Assembly: GCA_017504625.1 (NCBI GenBank)
Contig: JAFVQU010000013.1
Span: 1-64,000 of the forward strand
Direction of reading: 5' to 3'
DNA: 64,000 nt
DNA from: Clostridia bacterium
Lineage (GTDB): Bacteria; Bacillota; Clostridia; Oscillospirales; CAG-272
The notes under the pieces were generated by a model, which saw nothing but the letters and a program-made list of their open reading frames with translations, had not been told where the DNA came from and ran no database searches. Both the position numbers and the translations under genes were made by a program. This document shows, piece by piece, positions 1 through 7,456 of the stretch; position 1 is the first letter of the stretch; each line of letters starts with the position of its first letter.

Positions 1-20
1 CGCATTATACACCTCTCCTT
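1..20 (-). other. Start of a gene leaving the window
   Basis: On the minus strand an AAGGAGAGG ribosome binding site (about 12-20) is followed after six bases by ATG at 5-3, so a gene probably starts here and runs out of the window. Only five coding bases are visible, so no product can be named. Confidence 0.4.
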
Positions 21-78
21 ATACTCTTTCTACTATATACATTTTACCAAAAAACAGATAAAGACGGCATTAGCACTC

Positions 79-90
79 TACCGCGCGGTA
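79..90. promoter_or_regulatory. GC-rich 12-bp palindrome, possible operator
   Basis: TACCGCGCGGTA is a perfect palindrome in an otherwise AT-rich intergenic stretch, about 75 bases upstream of the gene that starts at position 5 on the minus strand. The 10-base core ACCGCGCGGT recurs at 24320-24329 in front of the ABC operon. A regulator binding site is inferred; nothing identifies the protein. Confidence 0.35.
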
Positions 91-148
91 TTAAGATTGT
101 ATAAAGATGATTTATTTTGAATGCTTAAATCAGAGTTGCATGTTCAGC

Positions 149-175
149 AAAAAAAGCCACCGTTCTCGATGGCTT
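149..175 (-). terminator. Rho-independent terminator of the 251-1081 gene
   Basis: Read on the minus strand, AGCCATCG and CGGTGGCT form an 8-bp stem with an AGAA loop followed by a run of seven Ts. It lies about 75 bases past the stop of the minus-strand gene at 251-1081. Confidence 0.7.
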
Positions 176-250
176 CATCAAATTCTTATTGGTGAAATTG
201 TTATATCACATTTCTATGAACTTTTCAACCGATTTGGCTTTTCTTTGCTT

Positions 251-1081
251 TCAGCGATACAAATTTTGAGGGGCGACCGTTCGTGTTCGCCCCTCGGTGC
301 ATCTGACGGTGACGCCGGCGCCTCTGTCAGCAAAGTAGGCGCGGTAATAGGCATTGCCGGAGACGGACTCCCAGTAGCCATCGACCTCAACGATCACGCC
401 GTAGGTGTAGCCCGCCTGAATGGGAGCCGTGGGGGTGACACGCGCCCATTCGCCTCCGGGCGCTTTGGCAACCATGTCACTGACTCCGGACCGATCCTGA
501 TCCAGTTTATCTGCATCGACAAAGGAGAGTACATTGACCATGAAATTAATGAAAACAGAGTAATCATCTTGGGTCGCAAGGGCCTGGCCGGGAACCATTT
601 CGGGAATAGCTGCCACATTGACGGTAAAATCGATACTGTCAATCTCATCGCCCAGATTGAAATAGGCATAGCTCTGGACGGGATAGGTTGTGGCGCTGGA
701 CCCAGCGTATGAATCCAAAACTTTGAGGATCACCAGTCGGTCATGATCATTGCTGGCGCGCACAAAGGGGATAAATCCGTTTATGATCTCCTCAAAGTTT
801 TGGGGCGCCACAACAGAGCCGACGGTCGCATTCTCAAGAGTTTCGAGATAGGCATCGCCTTCGGCAGTTGTCATATACGCATAGCGCCAGTGGGTACCAT
901 CACCATCTTCATCGTCGATATTTTCGACAAAGTAGCGATCTTGGAGATACTCGTACAAGCCGATCGCCTCGTCGACGGGAATCGCTTCGGTGTTGCTTGT
1001 GCTCGCCGTTATACCCATACCTGCGACGAGTGACATGATCATCGCAAGTGCGAGCACAAGGCTCAATAATTGTTTTTTCAT
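251..1081 (-). CDS. Secreted protein of unknown function
   Basis: The product has 276 residues. Residues 1-26 form a signal peptide: MKKQ, a hydrophobic stretch, then small residues near ITAS. The mature part is acidic with no family I recognise. It contains several Tyr/Phe-rich segments and near the end a GYTYGVIVEVDGYWE stretch that looks beta-rich. The ATG is preceded by AGGCGG at a plausible distance. The last ~15 residues (TEGRTRTVAPQNLYR) are Arg-rich, unlike the rest, and are read through a 9-bp inverted repeat (269-295). The original C-terminus may therefore have been replaced by an inserted palindromic repeat. It is a single-gene unit closed by the terminator at 149-175. Extracellular location is inferred from the signal peptide; function is unknown. 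Confidence 0.6.
   Translation of the reverse strand: MKKQLLSLVLALAMIMSLVAGMGITASTSNTEAIPVDEAIGLYEYLQDRYFVENIDDEDGDGTHWRYAYMTTAEGDAYLETLENATVGSVVAPQNFEEIINGFIPFVRASNDHDRLVILKVLDSYAGSSATTYPVQSYAYFNLGDEIDSIDFTVNVAAIPEMVPGQALATQDDYSVFINFMVNVLSFVDADKLDQDRSGVSDMVAKAPGGEWARVTPTAPIQAGYTYGVIVEVDGYWESVSGNAYYRAYFADRGAGVTVRCTEGRTRTVAPQNLYR
269..295. repeat. Palindromic repeat inside the 3' end of the CDS
   Basis: GAGGGGCGA (269-277) and TCGCCCCTC (287-295) are perfect inverted arms around a short loop. The element lies inside the last codons of the secreted-protein gene. Similar GGGGCGA-type palindromes are common interspersed repeats in Clostridia genomes; assignment to such a family is inferred from memory of the pattern only. 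Confidence 0.4.
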
Positions 1082-1201
1082 ATTTTACCGCCTAAATTGA
1101 TAAAATTTTTTAAAGAATAGCGTCTTTTTGTAATTAAATAAGACTACTTTCTCAGTGTATACATTGTACCAAGCGTCGTGTAACAAATCCGTTACAAAAA
1201 A
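1082..1201. other. Intergenic region, no gene seen
   Basis: This AT-rich stretch lies upstream of the minus-strand secreted-protein gene. A GTAAC...GTTAC inverted repeat is visible near 1180-1195 and a TACAAT-like -10 nearby, but no convincing -35 pairs with it. No open frame of note. Confidence 0.4.
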
Positions 1202-1237
1202 CAGAAAAAAGCGGCAAAAAATTTGCCGCTTTCTGTT
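1202..1237 (-). terminator. Terminator of the response-regulator remnant
   Basis: On the minus strand CAGAAAGCGGCAAA pairs with the following TTTGCCGCTTTTTTCTG, giving a long GC-cored hairpin followed by T-rich sequence, right after the stop of the 1241-1711 frame. Confidence 0.7.
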
Positions 1238-1240
1238 TAT

Positions 1241-1711
1241 TTATTGTAGCATAGCGCACGTTTGTTCAGCCCAGCTGTACTGCGTCATATATTCGCCGTA
1301 AAAATCAGGCTTACCAGGTTCAAGATAACTGATATAATCGCACTTGATAAGGCTCGTATCAACACGGTAACATGGGCTCTCGTGGCATAAAACCGCCTCC
1401 ACCCCTACCGATTTCAGTGTTTTTTTCAGATCCATTACAAGCTGACGAAGATATACTAAATTCTTTGTGTCGTCGGTATCATCCTGAAACAGTACAGCGC
1501 ATATTTGTTTTGCCGTCATTCCCGCTCCGTTGCGGTCTACGAGAAACGCAAACAGCTCCTTTGTCTTCAAGCGCTTGAAGGTGAGCACTTCGTTTTTTGC
1601 ATAAACTTCAAAATTGCCAAAGCATTTTACCGTAAGCAGTTTTTCCTGCTGCAGAATTCCCTTTATGTTATCGATCTCCCCTTGCACGTCCTCTGCCGAT
1701 ATCGGTTTCAT
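1241..1711 (-). pseudogene. C-terminal remnant of a SARP-type response regulator
   Basis: The 156-residue frame holds a winged-helix DNA-binding domain of the OmpR/SARP kind (about 27-105: VKCFGNFEVY, LKTKELFAFLVD, GAGMTAKQICAVLFQDD, LRQLVMDLKKTLKSVG) followed by a short BTAD-like tail. It begins MKPISAEDVQGEI. This matches the conserved Lys-Pro and the alpha-5 helix that end a CheY-type receiver domain. The frame stays open for at least about 15 codons upstream of the ATG with fitting residues (NKLF before MKP). The receiver domain itself is absent: the region above is the terminator and the DUF4037 gene. No ribosome binding site precedes the ATG. The gene is best read as truncated by deletion. 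A short functional DNA-binding protein cannot be excluded. Confidence 0.6.
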
Positions 1712-1756
1712 AAATAGCTTATTTTCAATTTCGTTCCCTGAACAGTGAGCGTGTAA

Positions 1757-1780
1757 AAAGGGCGACTTTGGTCGCCCTTT
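1757..1780. terminator. Terminator after the DUF4037 gene
   Basis: AAAGGGCGAC and GTCGCCCTTT form a 10-bp stem with a four-base loop; on the minus strand a run of five Ts follows. It ends the TPR / DUF4037 operon. Confidence 0.75.
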
Positions 1781-1801
1781 CGATATTCTCTTTGATTTTC
1801 T

Positions 1802-2752
1802 TCAAACCCCGTACAAAATATGCAAATTTCTTATCTCGACGTCCTGTATCCTGTTGTTGACTGAATACGCGTGTCCCTCAAGATCATCCTTGCAATAATC
1901 CGTGAGCATATCGGCGCGCAGCTGCGCGATTATTTCGTTTGAAACGCGATCGATAGCCGCAATCTTTTCATCTTTCTCCTCCTCTATTGCGTTGCCACTT
2001 GAAATAAGATATTCAAGCTCTGCGGCAAGGTGCGAAAGGCTGGGCAGCTCACGCAGGGCGCGGAACGTCCATTTATAATAAGGCATATATCGTTTGTTAA
2101 CCAAAAATATCGCGTGCATAGCCGCCCTTGCAAACTCTATCGCGGCAAGCTGTGCGGCGGCAAAATCTCTGCGCGAAAGACAACGCTCATAATTATACTG
2201 CCCCGATTGCGCCATCAAAAGCAAATTTCCCGCAAGCTTTTTAATTCTCACGTCCTCGGGAAGATACGCAAGTCGTGTCCGTATCTCGCCGAATTTTCCA
2301 AGACCGTCGAAGAAAACCTCGCCGTCAACCGCCTCGGCAAGCGATTGCTCAGGGACAGAAAAAAACTCGCGCTTTGACAAATTGCCGTCAGGAACACCGC
2401 ATTTTTGGGTAAAAAATTCACTCATTCTGATGACACCGTGACGACCTCCGCCTACGGCGTCGTATTTCTGACGCTTATAACCCATAAATTCGTCCGGAAG
2501 CTTAGCATAGGCGCGCTCAAGCAAAAAAGCATCGCGGCGGCTGACTAAATCCTCATCGGGAAGAAAAATGCAAAATGACGGCTCAAAATCGTGATCCTGC
2601 GATATCTCATCATCAAATCCAAGGCACTCCGAGCCACAGCCTGCAAGCCCTATCGCGACGTACGGAAGCAAATGCTCAAAGGAACGCATCATTTCCTCGC
2701 CGTATTCAAGATAATAACGTCTTGAAAGCTCAATTCCCTTCATTTCAGTCAC
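1802..2752 (-). CDS. DUF4037 family nucleotidyltransferase-like protein
   Basis: The product has 316 residues. Around residues 38-60 it has GCGSECLGFDDEISQDHDFEP, the Gly-Ser followed by spaced acidic residues and the DHDFEP signature of DUF4037. The family belongs to the nucleotidyltransferase-fold proteins and its substrate is unknown. The C-terminal half is helical with an AAIEFARAAMHAIFLVNKRYMPYYKW segment, as in HEPN-like or KNTase C-terminal bundles. The start taken is GTG at 2752, with AAAGG seven bases upstream; its first bases overlap the TGA of the TPR gene (GTGA). An in-frame ATG at 2743 is possible but its spacing is poor. The overlap implies translational coupling with the TPR gene. 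A cytoplasmic enzyme is inferred. Confidence 0.75.
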   Translation of the reverse strand: MTEMKGIELSRRYYLEYGEEMMRSFEHLLPYVAIGLAGCGSECLGFDDEISQDHDFEPSFCIFLPDEDLVSRRDAFLLERAYAKLPDEFMGYKRQKYDAVGGGRHGVIRMSEFFTQKCGVPDGNLSKREFFSVPEQSLAEAVDGEVFFDGLGKFGEIRTRLAYLPEDVRIKKLAGNLLLMAQSGQYNYERCLSRRDFAAAQLAAIEFARAAMHAIFLVNKRYMPYYKWTFRALRELPSLSHLAAELEYLISSGNAIEEEKDEKIAAIDRVSNEIIAQLRADMLTDYCKDDLEGHAYSVNNRIQDVEIRNLHILYGV

Positions 2753-3501
2753 CTGCGACCTTCTCTTTCATAAATCTCGCGCGCTCTGTCACGGAGCGTT
2801 TTTTCATATAAAAATCTGCCGTAATAGCCAAAGACCGAGGCACATTTTTCACACACGAAGGCATAATATCCATCGCGTCTTGTATGCTTGTCAAGCAAAT
2901 TCTCCGCAATATCGAGATATGCTCTTATCTGCTCGTCGCCGTCAACAAGGCCTTTCTTTTTTTCGATCAAATTTGCCAGATTAAGATAGCTTATCGCCAT
3001 TTCACCCTCGCGATCGGGAAGCCCTTCAACTATCCTTATTGCTTTTTTGTATGTTTTTTCCGCTTCATCAAAGCGGGAAAGGTCGGTCAGTGTAAGCGCC
3101 ATATTATTATAAAGTCCGCCAAGCCTTGCATCATTTTCGGGCAACTCTCGCTCGTAGATCTCACAAGCCTTGTCAAACAATATAATCGATTCCTCGGGCA
3201 TAGAAAACGCCTTATAAACGGTGGCGGCGTTAATATACGTAGTCGCGGCGGCTATACTTCCGAACGCGCTTTCATTCTCGGTAAAGCAAAACGCTTTTTT
3301 CGCGCAGTCTATCGCCTCGTCGCGCTTACCTGTCTTGCGGTACAGTCCCATAAGCTCGTTGAGGATAAAAAGCTCAGCGCGACTGTCACGCACCATTCTT
3401 GCCTCATCAAGCCAATATATAAGATGTCTTTGCGCAGCCGCATAATCGTTTCGGTGCAGATGACTGTCAAGCTTGTCCATTACTCGATCTATTGCAATCA
3501 T
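2749..3501 (-). CDS. Tetratricopeptide repeat protein
   Basis: The product has 250 residues from ATG 3501, which sits just after a GGAGG site; a TTG further upstream overlaps that site and is rejected. It has no signal peptide or membrane segment. At least three TPR-like helix pairs are visible (about 45-85, 95-140 and 140-185, e.g. NNMALTLTDLSRFDEAEKTYKKAIRI). Such proteins are protein-protein interaction scaffolds. The frame overlaps DUF4037 by four bases, so the two are made together and may form a complex. The promoter is TGTCTA/ATTTTA on the complementary strand (3532-3560). The specific role is unknown. Confidence 0.75.
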   Translation of the reverse strand: MIAIDRVMDKLDSHLHRNDYAAAQRHLIYWLDEARMVRDSRAELFILNELMGLYRKTGKRDEAIDCAKKAFCFTENESAFGSIAAATTYINAATVYKAFSMPEESIILFDKACEIYERELPENDARLGGLYNNMALTLTDLSRFDEAEKTYKKAIRIVEGLPDREGEMAISYLNLANLIEKKKGLVDGDEQIRAYLDIAENLLDKHTRRDGYYAFVCEKCASVFGYYGRFLYEKTLRDRAREIYEREGRR

Positions 3502-3531
3502 TTCGACCTCCAAAAAATTCTTTACAACTAA

Positions 3532-3560
3532 ATTTTAACATAAAAAGGGCGCAATGTCTA
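3532..3560 (-). promoter_or_regulatory. Promoter of the TPR / DUF4037 operon
   Basis: On the minus strand TAGACA (3560-3555) and TAAAAT (3537-3532) are separated by 17 bases, about 30 bases upstream of the TPR start. Confidence 0.55.
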
Positions 3561-3595
3561 CCCCAAATTGCAACAGTAGTGACCGAGTCACAAAA

Positions 3596-3619
3596 GCGGC
3601 GGCTCAAATGAGCCGCCGC
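3596..3619 (-). terminator. Terminator of the plsC-gltS operon
   Basis: GCGGCGGCTCA and TGAGCCGCCGC form a perfect 11-bp stem with a two-base loop, followed on the minus strand by TTTTG. It lies directly after the stop of the symporter gene. Confidence 0.75.
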
Positions 3620-5011
3620 CTATCTTATTTTTTTCTTTCTCTTTTTGAATATCTTGCTTCTGAACAAGATAATATTCATTAGCGCAAAGAATACAACGAA
3701 GATTATCATTGTCATAACGGGCTTTACGGGCGCAAGAGTAGCAAGAAACATCATCGGAAAGCCAAACGCTATCGCAGGGAAATTCTGATATACCATATTG
3801 TCCGACGCGGGAGTGCGGAATTCTCCGTCTATCTCACGCAAAAGTATAATTCCCGTGCTTGCCGTTCCGGTCAGCATTCCGTACATCATAAGGAACTGCT
3901 CCTCGTAATAGTCGGGGAAAAGCTTCTTTGCCACAAAACGATTATAGACAAAGGTTATCACCGCACCGACAACGCCAAGGATAAGCATGATGCCCCAATA
4001 ATTTTCAAGTATGTCGAGTCTTATTGCCGCAACGCCCGCAACTACCATAATATCAAAGAAGAAGTTGCTTGCGCGCGTCATAAGAAAGTTATTTACGTAC
4101 TTTTTTCTGATTATCTTTTTTATGCGAAGGAAATTGATGGTTAACTTGAATATCGTAGCGGTAAGCACGCCGAGAAGGAAGTTAAAGCCGTAAATGACCG
4201 AGCGCATGCCGGGAAGAAGCTTGCCAAGACCGTACATAAGGAAATACGCCGCGATATACGCTACCATAATAAGCGCGATCTGCACCGTCATCTTATCCAT
4301 GCTCTCCTGCATGGGTATCTCGTTCATGGTTTCGACCTTTTCGGAGTGAAGGCTTCCGTCGCTTCTTTCGGATTTTTTGAGTCTTCCTCTTTTCTTCATT
4401 ATATTGAGGTGGATAACTCCGCCTATGCTCGCCGAAAGGAAGCCGAGCGCCGCGATAGTAAGTCCGAAGCTCTTACCTCCAACAAATCCGTTCTCGATCT
4501 CGTATATATTTCCGTAGTTGAGCGCCTGTCCCGTTCCCTGACCGAAGCCAAACGGCAAAAGCATACCTGCCGCAGGGAAAAATCCCTTGATCACGAGCGC
4601 GGCTATCATGGTGATACCAAAGCCGAATATCGCCTGGATAAGATAGGTTGAAACGGTAGTCACACCCGTATTGAATATCTCGGCAGAGCGCTGCTTTGTA
4701 AGCTTAGTATTAGTTGACTTAAATGCTGAAGCAATAAATCCGAGTGCGAGCGCGTGATAGGTAACGACCTCAAGAGTTTCGTAGCCCTTGCCGCCGAATA
4801 CGGCAGCCTCAAAAAGCGCCGTGCCGGAGGCGGCCCGGTATATTGCCGCGATGATAAGTATCATACATCCGCCAAGCACCGAGGTCGGTATAAGCGAGTC
4901 GCGAAGGAAGGGTATTGACTTCTTCACTATATTACCTGCAAGCAAGCTTCCAAGCAAAACAGCAAAAAGTATTACCCATCCCCAAGCACTATAATCCCAA
5001 AAATTCAACAT
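3620..5011 (-). CDS. Sodium/glutamate symporter family protein (GltS-like)
   Basis: The product has 463 residues in two hydrophobic halves (about 10-205 and 240-455) split by a charged cytoplasmic loop (KKRGRLKKSERSDG...), the inverted-repeat layout of the GltS family. Residues about 150-175 (LPFGFGQGTGQALNYGNIYE) are the re-entrant glycine-rich region of the first half. Family members take up glutamate with Na+; this protein's substrate is inferred only. It starts inside the end of the acyltransferase gene (23-base overlap) with a GGGGCAAG site upstream, so both are one transcript. The C-terminus is very basic (KIFKKRKKKIR), which fits a cytoplasmic tail. The amino-acid specificity could differ. 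Confidence 0.7.
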   Translation of the reverse strand: MLNFWDYSAWGWVILFAVLLGSLLAGNIVKKSIPFLRDSLIPTSVLGGCMILIIAAIYRAASGTALFEAAVFGGKGYETLEVVTYHALALGFIASAFKSTNTKLTKQRSAEIFNTGVTTVSTYLIQAIFGFGITMIAALVIKGFFPAAGMLLPFGFGQGTGQALNYGNIYEIENGFVGGKSFGLTIAALGFLSASIGGVIHLNIMKKRGRLKKSERSDGSLHSEKVETMNEIPMQESMDKMTVQIALIMVAYIAAYFLMYGLGKLLPGMRSVIYGFNFLLGVLTATIFKLTINFLRIKKIIRKKYVNNFLMTRASNFFFDIMVVAGVAAIRLDILENYWGIMLILGVVGAVITFVYNRFVAKKLFPDYYEEQFLMMYGMLTGTASTGIILLREIDGEFRTPASDNMVYQNFPAIAFGFPMMFLATLAPVKPVMTMIIFVVFFALMNIILFRSKIFKKRKKKIR

Positions 5012-6200
5012 TTTCTTGCCCCTTTCTTATATTTTCCGCGCGATGACTTATATGTACGTATTTGAGCGCGTTAAATCGCTTGTCACCCTTTATCTGATAT
5101 ATCTTGTCCGCATAGTAAATATTGAGCTTGTTTCTGCCAAGCACGGTAAAATTGGACGAGCAGAATTCAACCGTCCTCTCTCCGTCCGGAAAACCTATCT
5201 CTACTCTGTCACCGTACAGGCGCAGCTCGGTCTCCTTTGCAATGAGCCTCTTTTTATCGTAAGGAATTACCTCACGAAGCTCCGCCTTTTCACAGTACAG
5301 CGGCTTTTCACAAAGCTTGGTCATATCAAGAGAATTTATAAACTCACTCTGATGATCGTACCAATCGGCAACGAAACGGAACGGCAGATCATAATTAACG
5401 CCGCAAAGCTCCTTCGTCGGCAGATATCTTGCGGTAAGACCGCATTTTTTACACTTTATTTCGTCTTTGTTACTTTCAAAGCATGAAAGTCCGCACTCGG
5501 GACAAACGTATATCGCTCGCTCAAGATACTCGGCAAGTCTTTTGTGCTTGAATTCGGCATCTGCCACCGCCTCGTTTACGTAAAGCTCGGTCTTGATCGC
5601 CTCAAAAAGCTCGCCGTCACTCATTTGGGCATACTCCTCGGGATAAATAACACGCGAAACGTATCCGCGCATCCTTCCCTTTCTTACAACGTCGCTCCAA
5701 CGCGGCTCCGCGCCGTATCCGCCCTCAATTCGATAAAGCGCTATCGGCATTCCGAGCTTACGAGCAAGCGGCACGATAGAATCACTCATATACTCGGTGC
5801 GACCGCTATACGTACGATTTCCCTCGGGCGCGATAGCAATGCTTCCGCCCTCCTTGGCAACCTTCATACAGTTGAGTATCGCGCGGACGTCGGTGGTCTG
5901 CTTTTTTATCGGAATAGGTGCTACGAGATAGCGTATTACAGACGAGATCCAACCGTTTGAGAAGATATCCTCGGTAGCCATGTAGTAGATCGGCCCCTTG
6001 AAAGCCATTCCCACAAAGAACTGATCAAAGGGTGTCTGATGATTCATCAAAATGAGATACGGACGCTTTTCCTGATCCTTGAATTTATCTATTTTTATTT
6101 TGTATACCAAGCTCACGTAAGGCTTAAGTATGCAATAGGCGATATTTCTCACCACTCGGTGACGAAATTTCGTCCAGCTTTTATTTTTCTTTTTTGCCAT
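4989..6200 (-). CDS. 1-acylglycerol-3-phosphate acyltransferase-like protein with zinc ribbon
   Basis: The product has 403 residues. The N-terminal ~220 carry the PlsC-type acyltransferase motifs: NHQTPFD (block I, about 53-59) and PEGNRTYSGR (block III, about 123). These proteins transfer acyl chains to lysophosphatidate at the membrane during phospholipid synthesis. Unlike the usual ~240-residue PlsC, it goes on with a four-Cys zinc ribbon (CPECGLSCF...CKKCGL, about 233-257) and a ~130-residue beta-rich tail (RLYGDRVEIGFPDGERTVEF...) that may bind lipid or membrane. The start ATG follows GGAGGCGGGT. It is first in an operon with the GltS-like gene; its promoter (6247-6275) is followed by a 9-bp inverted repeat. 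The exact acyl acceptor is uncertain. Confidence 0.75.
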   Translation of the reverse strand: MAKKKNKSWTKFRHRVVRNIAYCILKPYVSLVYKIKIDKFKDQEKRPYLILMNHQTPFDQFFVGMAFKGPIYYMATEDIFSNGWISSVIRYLVAPIPIKKQTTDVRAILNCMKVAKEGGSIAIAPEGNRTYSGRTEYMSDSIVPLARKLGMPIALYRIEGGYGAEPRWSDVVRKGRMRGYVSRVIYPEEYAQMSDGELFEAIKTELYVNEAVADAEFKHKRLAEYLERAIYVCPECGLSCFESNKDEIKCKKCGLTARYLPTKELCGVNYDLPFRFVADWYDHQSEFINSLDMTKLCEKPLYCEKAELREVIPYDKKRLIAKETELRLYGDRVEIGFPDGERTVEFCSSNFTVLGRNKLNIYYADKIYQIKGDKRFNALKYVHISHRAENIRKGQENVEFLGL

Positions 6201-6219
6201 ACCCGCCTCCGTATAATTT

Positions 6220-6248
6220 ATTTACATAGTAATCCATTATATGTAAAT
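6220..6248. promoter_or_regulatory. Inverted repeat at the transcription start of the acyltransferase operon
   Basis: ATTTACATA (6220-6228) and TATGTAAAT (6240-6248) are perfect 9-base arms with an 11-base spacer, centred just downstream of the -10 box. The position fits a repressor operator. I do not recognise it as a FapR or FabT site. Confidence 0.5.
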
Positions 6249-6275
6249 TATAGAATAATTTTTCACGGCTGTCAA
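6247..6275 (-). promoter_or_regulatory. Promoter of the acyltransferase-symporter operon
   Basis: On the minus strand a perfect TTGACA (6275-6270) and TATAAT (6252-6247) are 17 bases apart, about 45 bases before the start codon. Confidence 0.75.
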
Positions 6276-6423
6276 GGTTTCAACATCTCTTTTGTGCCCG
6301 AAAAGTCGATTTTCATATCAAAATCTGTCAAATTTGGACGAATTTCGTCTCAAAATTAAAATTCGGTTTACATAAGAATGCTAAACTCATCACATAAACT
6401 TCCTCAAAAGGAGAAATATCATT

Positions 6424-7290
6424 ATGAGCGTAACTATCTTATACAACACCTTAGCGGGAAAGGGCGAAGCTGAAGCAAAGGCGCGCGAGCTTGCCACCAC
6501 CTTCGACGGTGAAGACTGTCAGGTACTTGATATCACATCTGTAAATGATTATGCAGAGCTGTTCTCCTCCAAGTCGCGCGGCGATACCGTAATTCTGTGC
6601 GGTGGCGACGGCACGCTTAACAGATTCGCAAACGCCGTGGCAAATATTGAGATAAATTGCTCCTTGCTCTACTTTGCACAGGGCTCGGGCAACGATTTTC
6701 TCCGTGACATAAATTCCGACGGAAAAGAGCCTGTTGAAATAAATCAGCATATCAAAAATCTCCCCTCAGTCGAGGTCATGGGCAAGTCATATCACTTCCT
6801 AAACAACGTCGGCTTTGGCATCGACGGCTACTGCTGTGAGGTCGGCGACGCAAAGAAGGCAAAGGGAGAAAAGAACATAAACTATACCGCCATCGCCATA
6901 ATGGGTCTGCTTTTCCACTTCAAGTCCAAGAACGCAACGGTCAAGGTCGACGGCAAGGAATACTCCTACAAAAAAGTCTGGATTGCGCCGACAATGAAGG
7001 GCAGATTTTACGGCGGCGGTATGATGCCGACTCCCGCGCAGGACAGACATGCGCCTGACGGTAAGCTCTCTCTTATGCTCTTCTACGGCAAAGGCAAGCT
7101 TAAAACTCTTATCGTGTTCCCCTCTCTTTTCAAGGGTGAGCATATCAAGCATAAGGATATGGTCGCTATCCACGAGGGGTATGAGATAGAGGTCACGTTT
7201 GACAAACCTTGCGCTCTCCAAATTGACGGCGAAACGATACTCGGCGTCACGGGATATAGGGCAACGGCAAAGGTACCTGCAAAGGTTTAA
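6424..7290 (+). CDS. Diacylglycerol/lipid kinase family protein
   Basis: The product has 288 residues with the diacylglycerol-kinase catalytic fold. It has VILCGGDGTLNRFANAV at about 56-72 (the GGDGT nucleotide-binding motif) and FAQGSGNDFLRD at about 84-95. A C-terminal beta-domain ends in CALQIDGE (compare the QxDGE motif of DagK/YegS proteins, about residue 270). Members phosphorylate diacylglycerol or related lipids with ATP, recycling lipid for phospholipid synthesis. The length is normal. The ATG follows an AAAGGAG site. It is divergent from the acyltransferase operon and closed by the terminator at 7306-7336. The lipid substrate is not shown by sequence. Confidence 0.85.
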   Translation: MSVTILYNTLAGKGEAEAKARELATTFDGEDCQVLDITSVNDYAELFSSKSRGDTVILCGGDGTLNRFANAVANIEINCSLLYFAQGSGNDFLRDINSDGKEPVEINQHIKNLPSVEVMGKSYHFLNNVGFGIDGYCCEVGDAKKAKGEKNINYTAIAIMGLLFHFKSKNATVKVDGKEYSYKKVWIAPTMKGRFYGGGMMPTPAQDRHAPDGKLSLMLFYGKGKLKTLIVFPSLFKGEHIKHKDMVAIHEGYEIEVTFDKPCALQIDGETILGVTGYRATAKVPAKV

Positions 7291-7305
7291 AATTTTATAC
7301 ACACG

Positions 7306-7336
7306 AAATCGACCTGCCATCGCAGGTCGATTTTTT
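7306..7336 (+). terminator. Terminator after the lipid kinase
   Basis: AAATCGACCTGC and GCAGGTCGATTT form a 12-bp stem with a CATC loop followed by six Ts. Confidence 0.85.
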
Positions 7337-7380
7337 ATCAAATATCATATTTGATCGCCCATTTTTACGCGAAAATTTGA

Positions 7381-7410
7381 TTGACACGGATCTTTGCGCC
7401 GTGTTATAAT
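7381..7410 (+). promoter_or_regulatory. Promoter of the first GH78-like gene
   Basis: Perfect TTGACA (7381-7386) and TATAAT (7405-7410) with an 18-base spacer, 46 bases before the ATG at 7457. Confidence 0.75.
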
Positions 7411-7456
7411 TAAACTGTAAGGATAACATCATATATTTGTGGAAGGAATTAAAGAC

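Noticed and set aside
107..712. 201-codon plus-strand frame at the left end
   Set aside because: Runs antisense to the secreted-protein gene and through its terminator, with no ribosome binding site.
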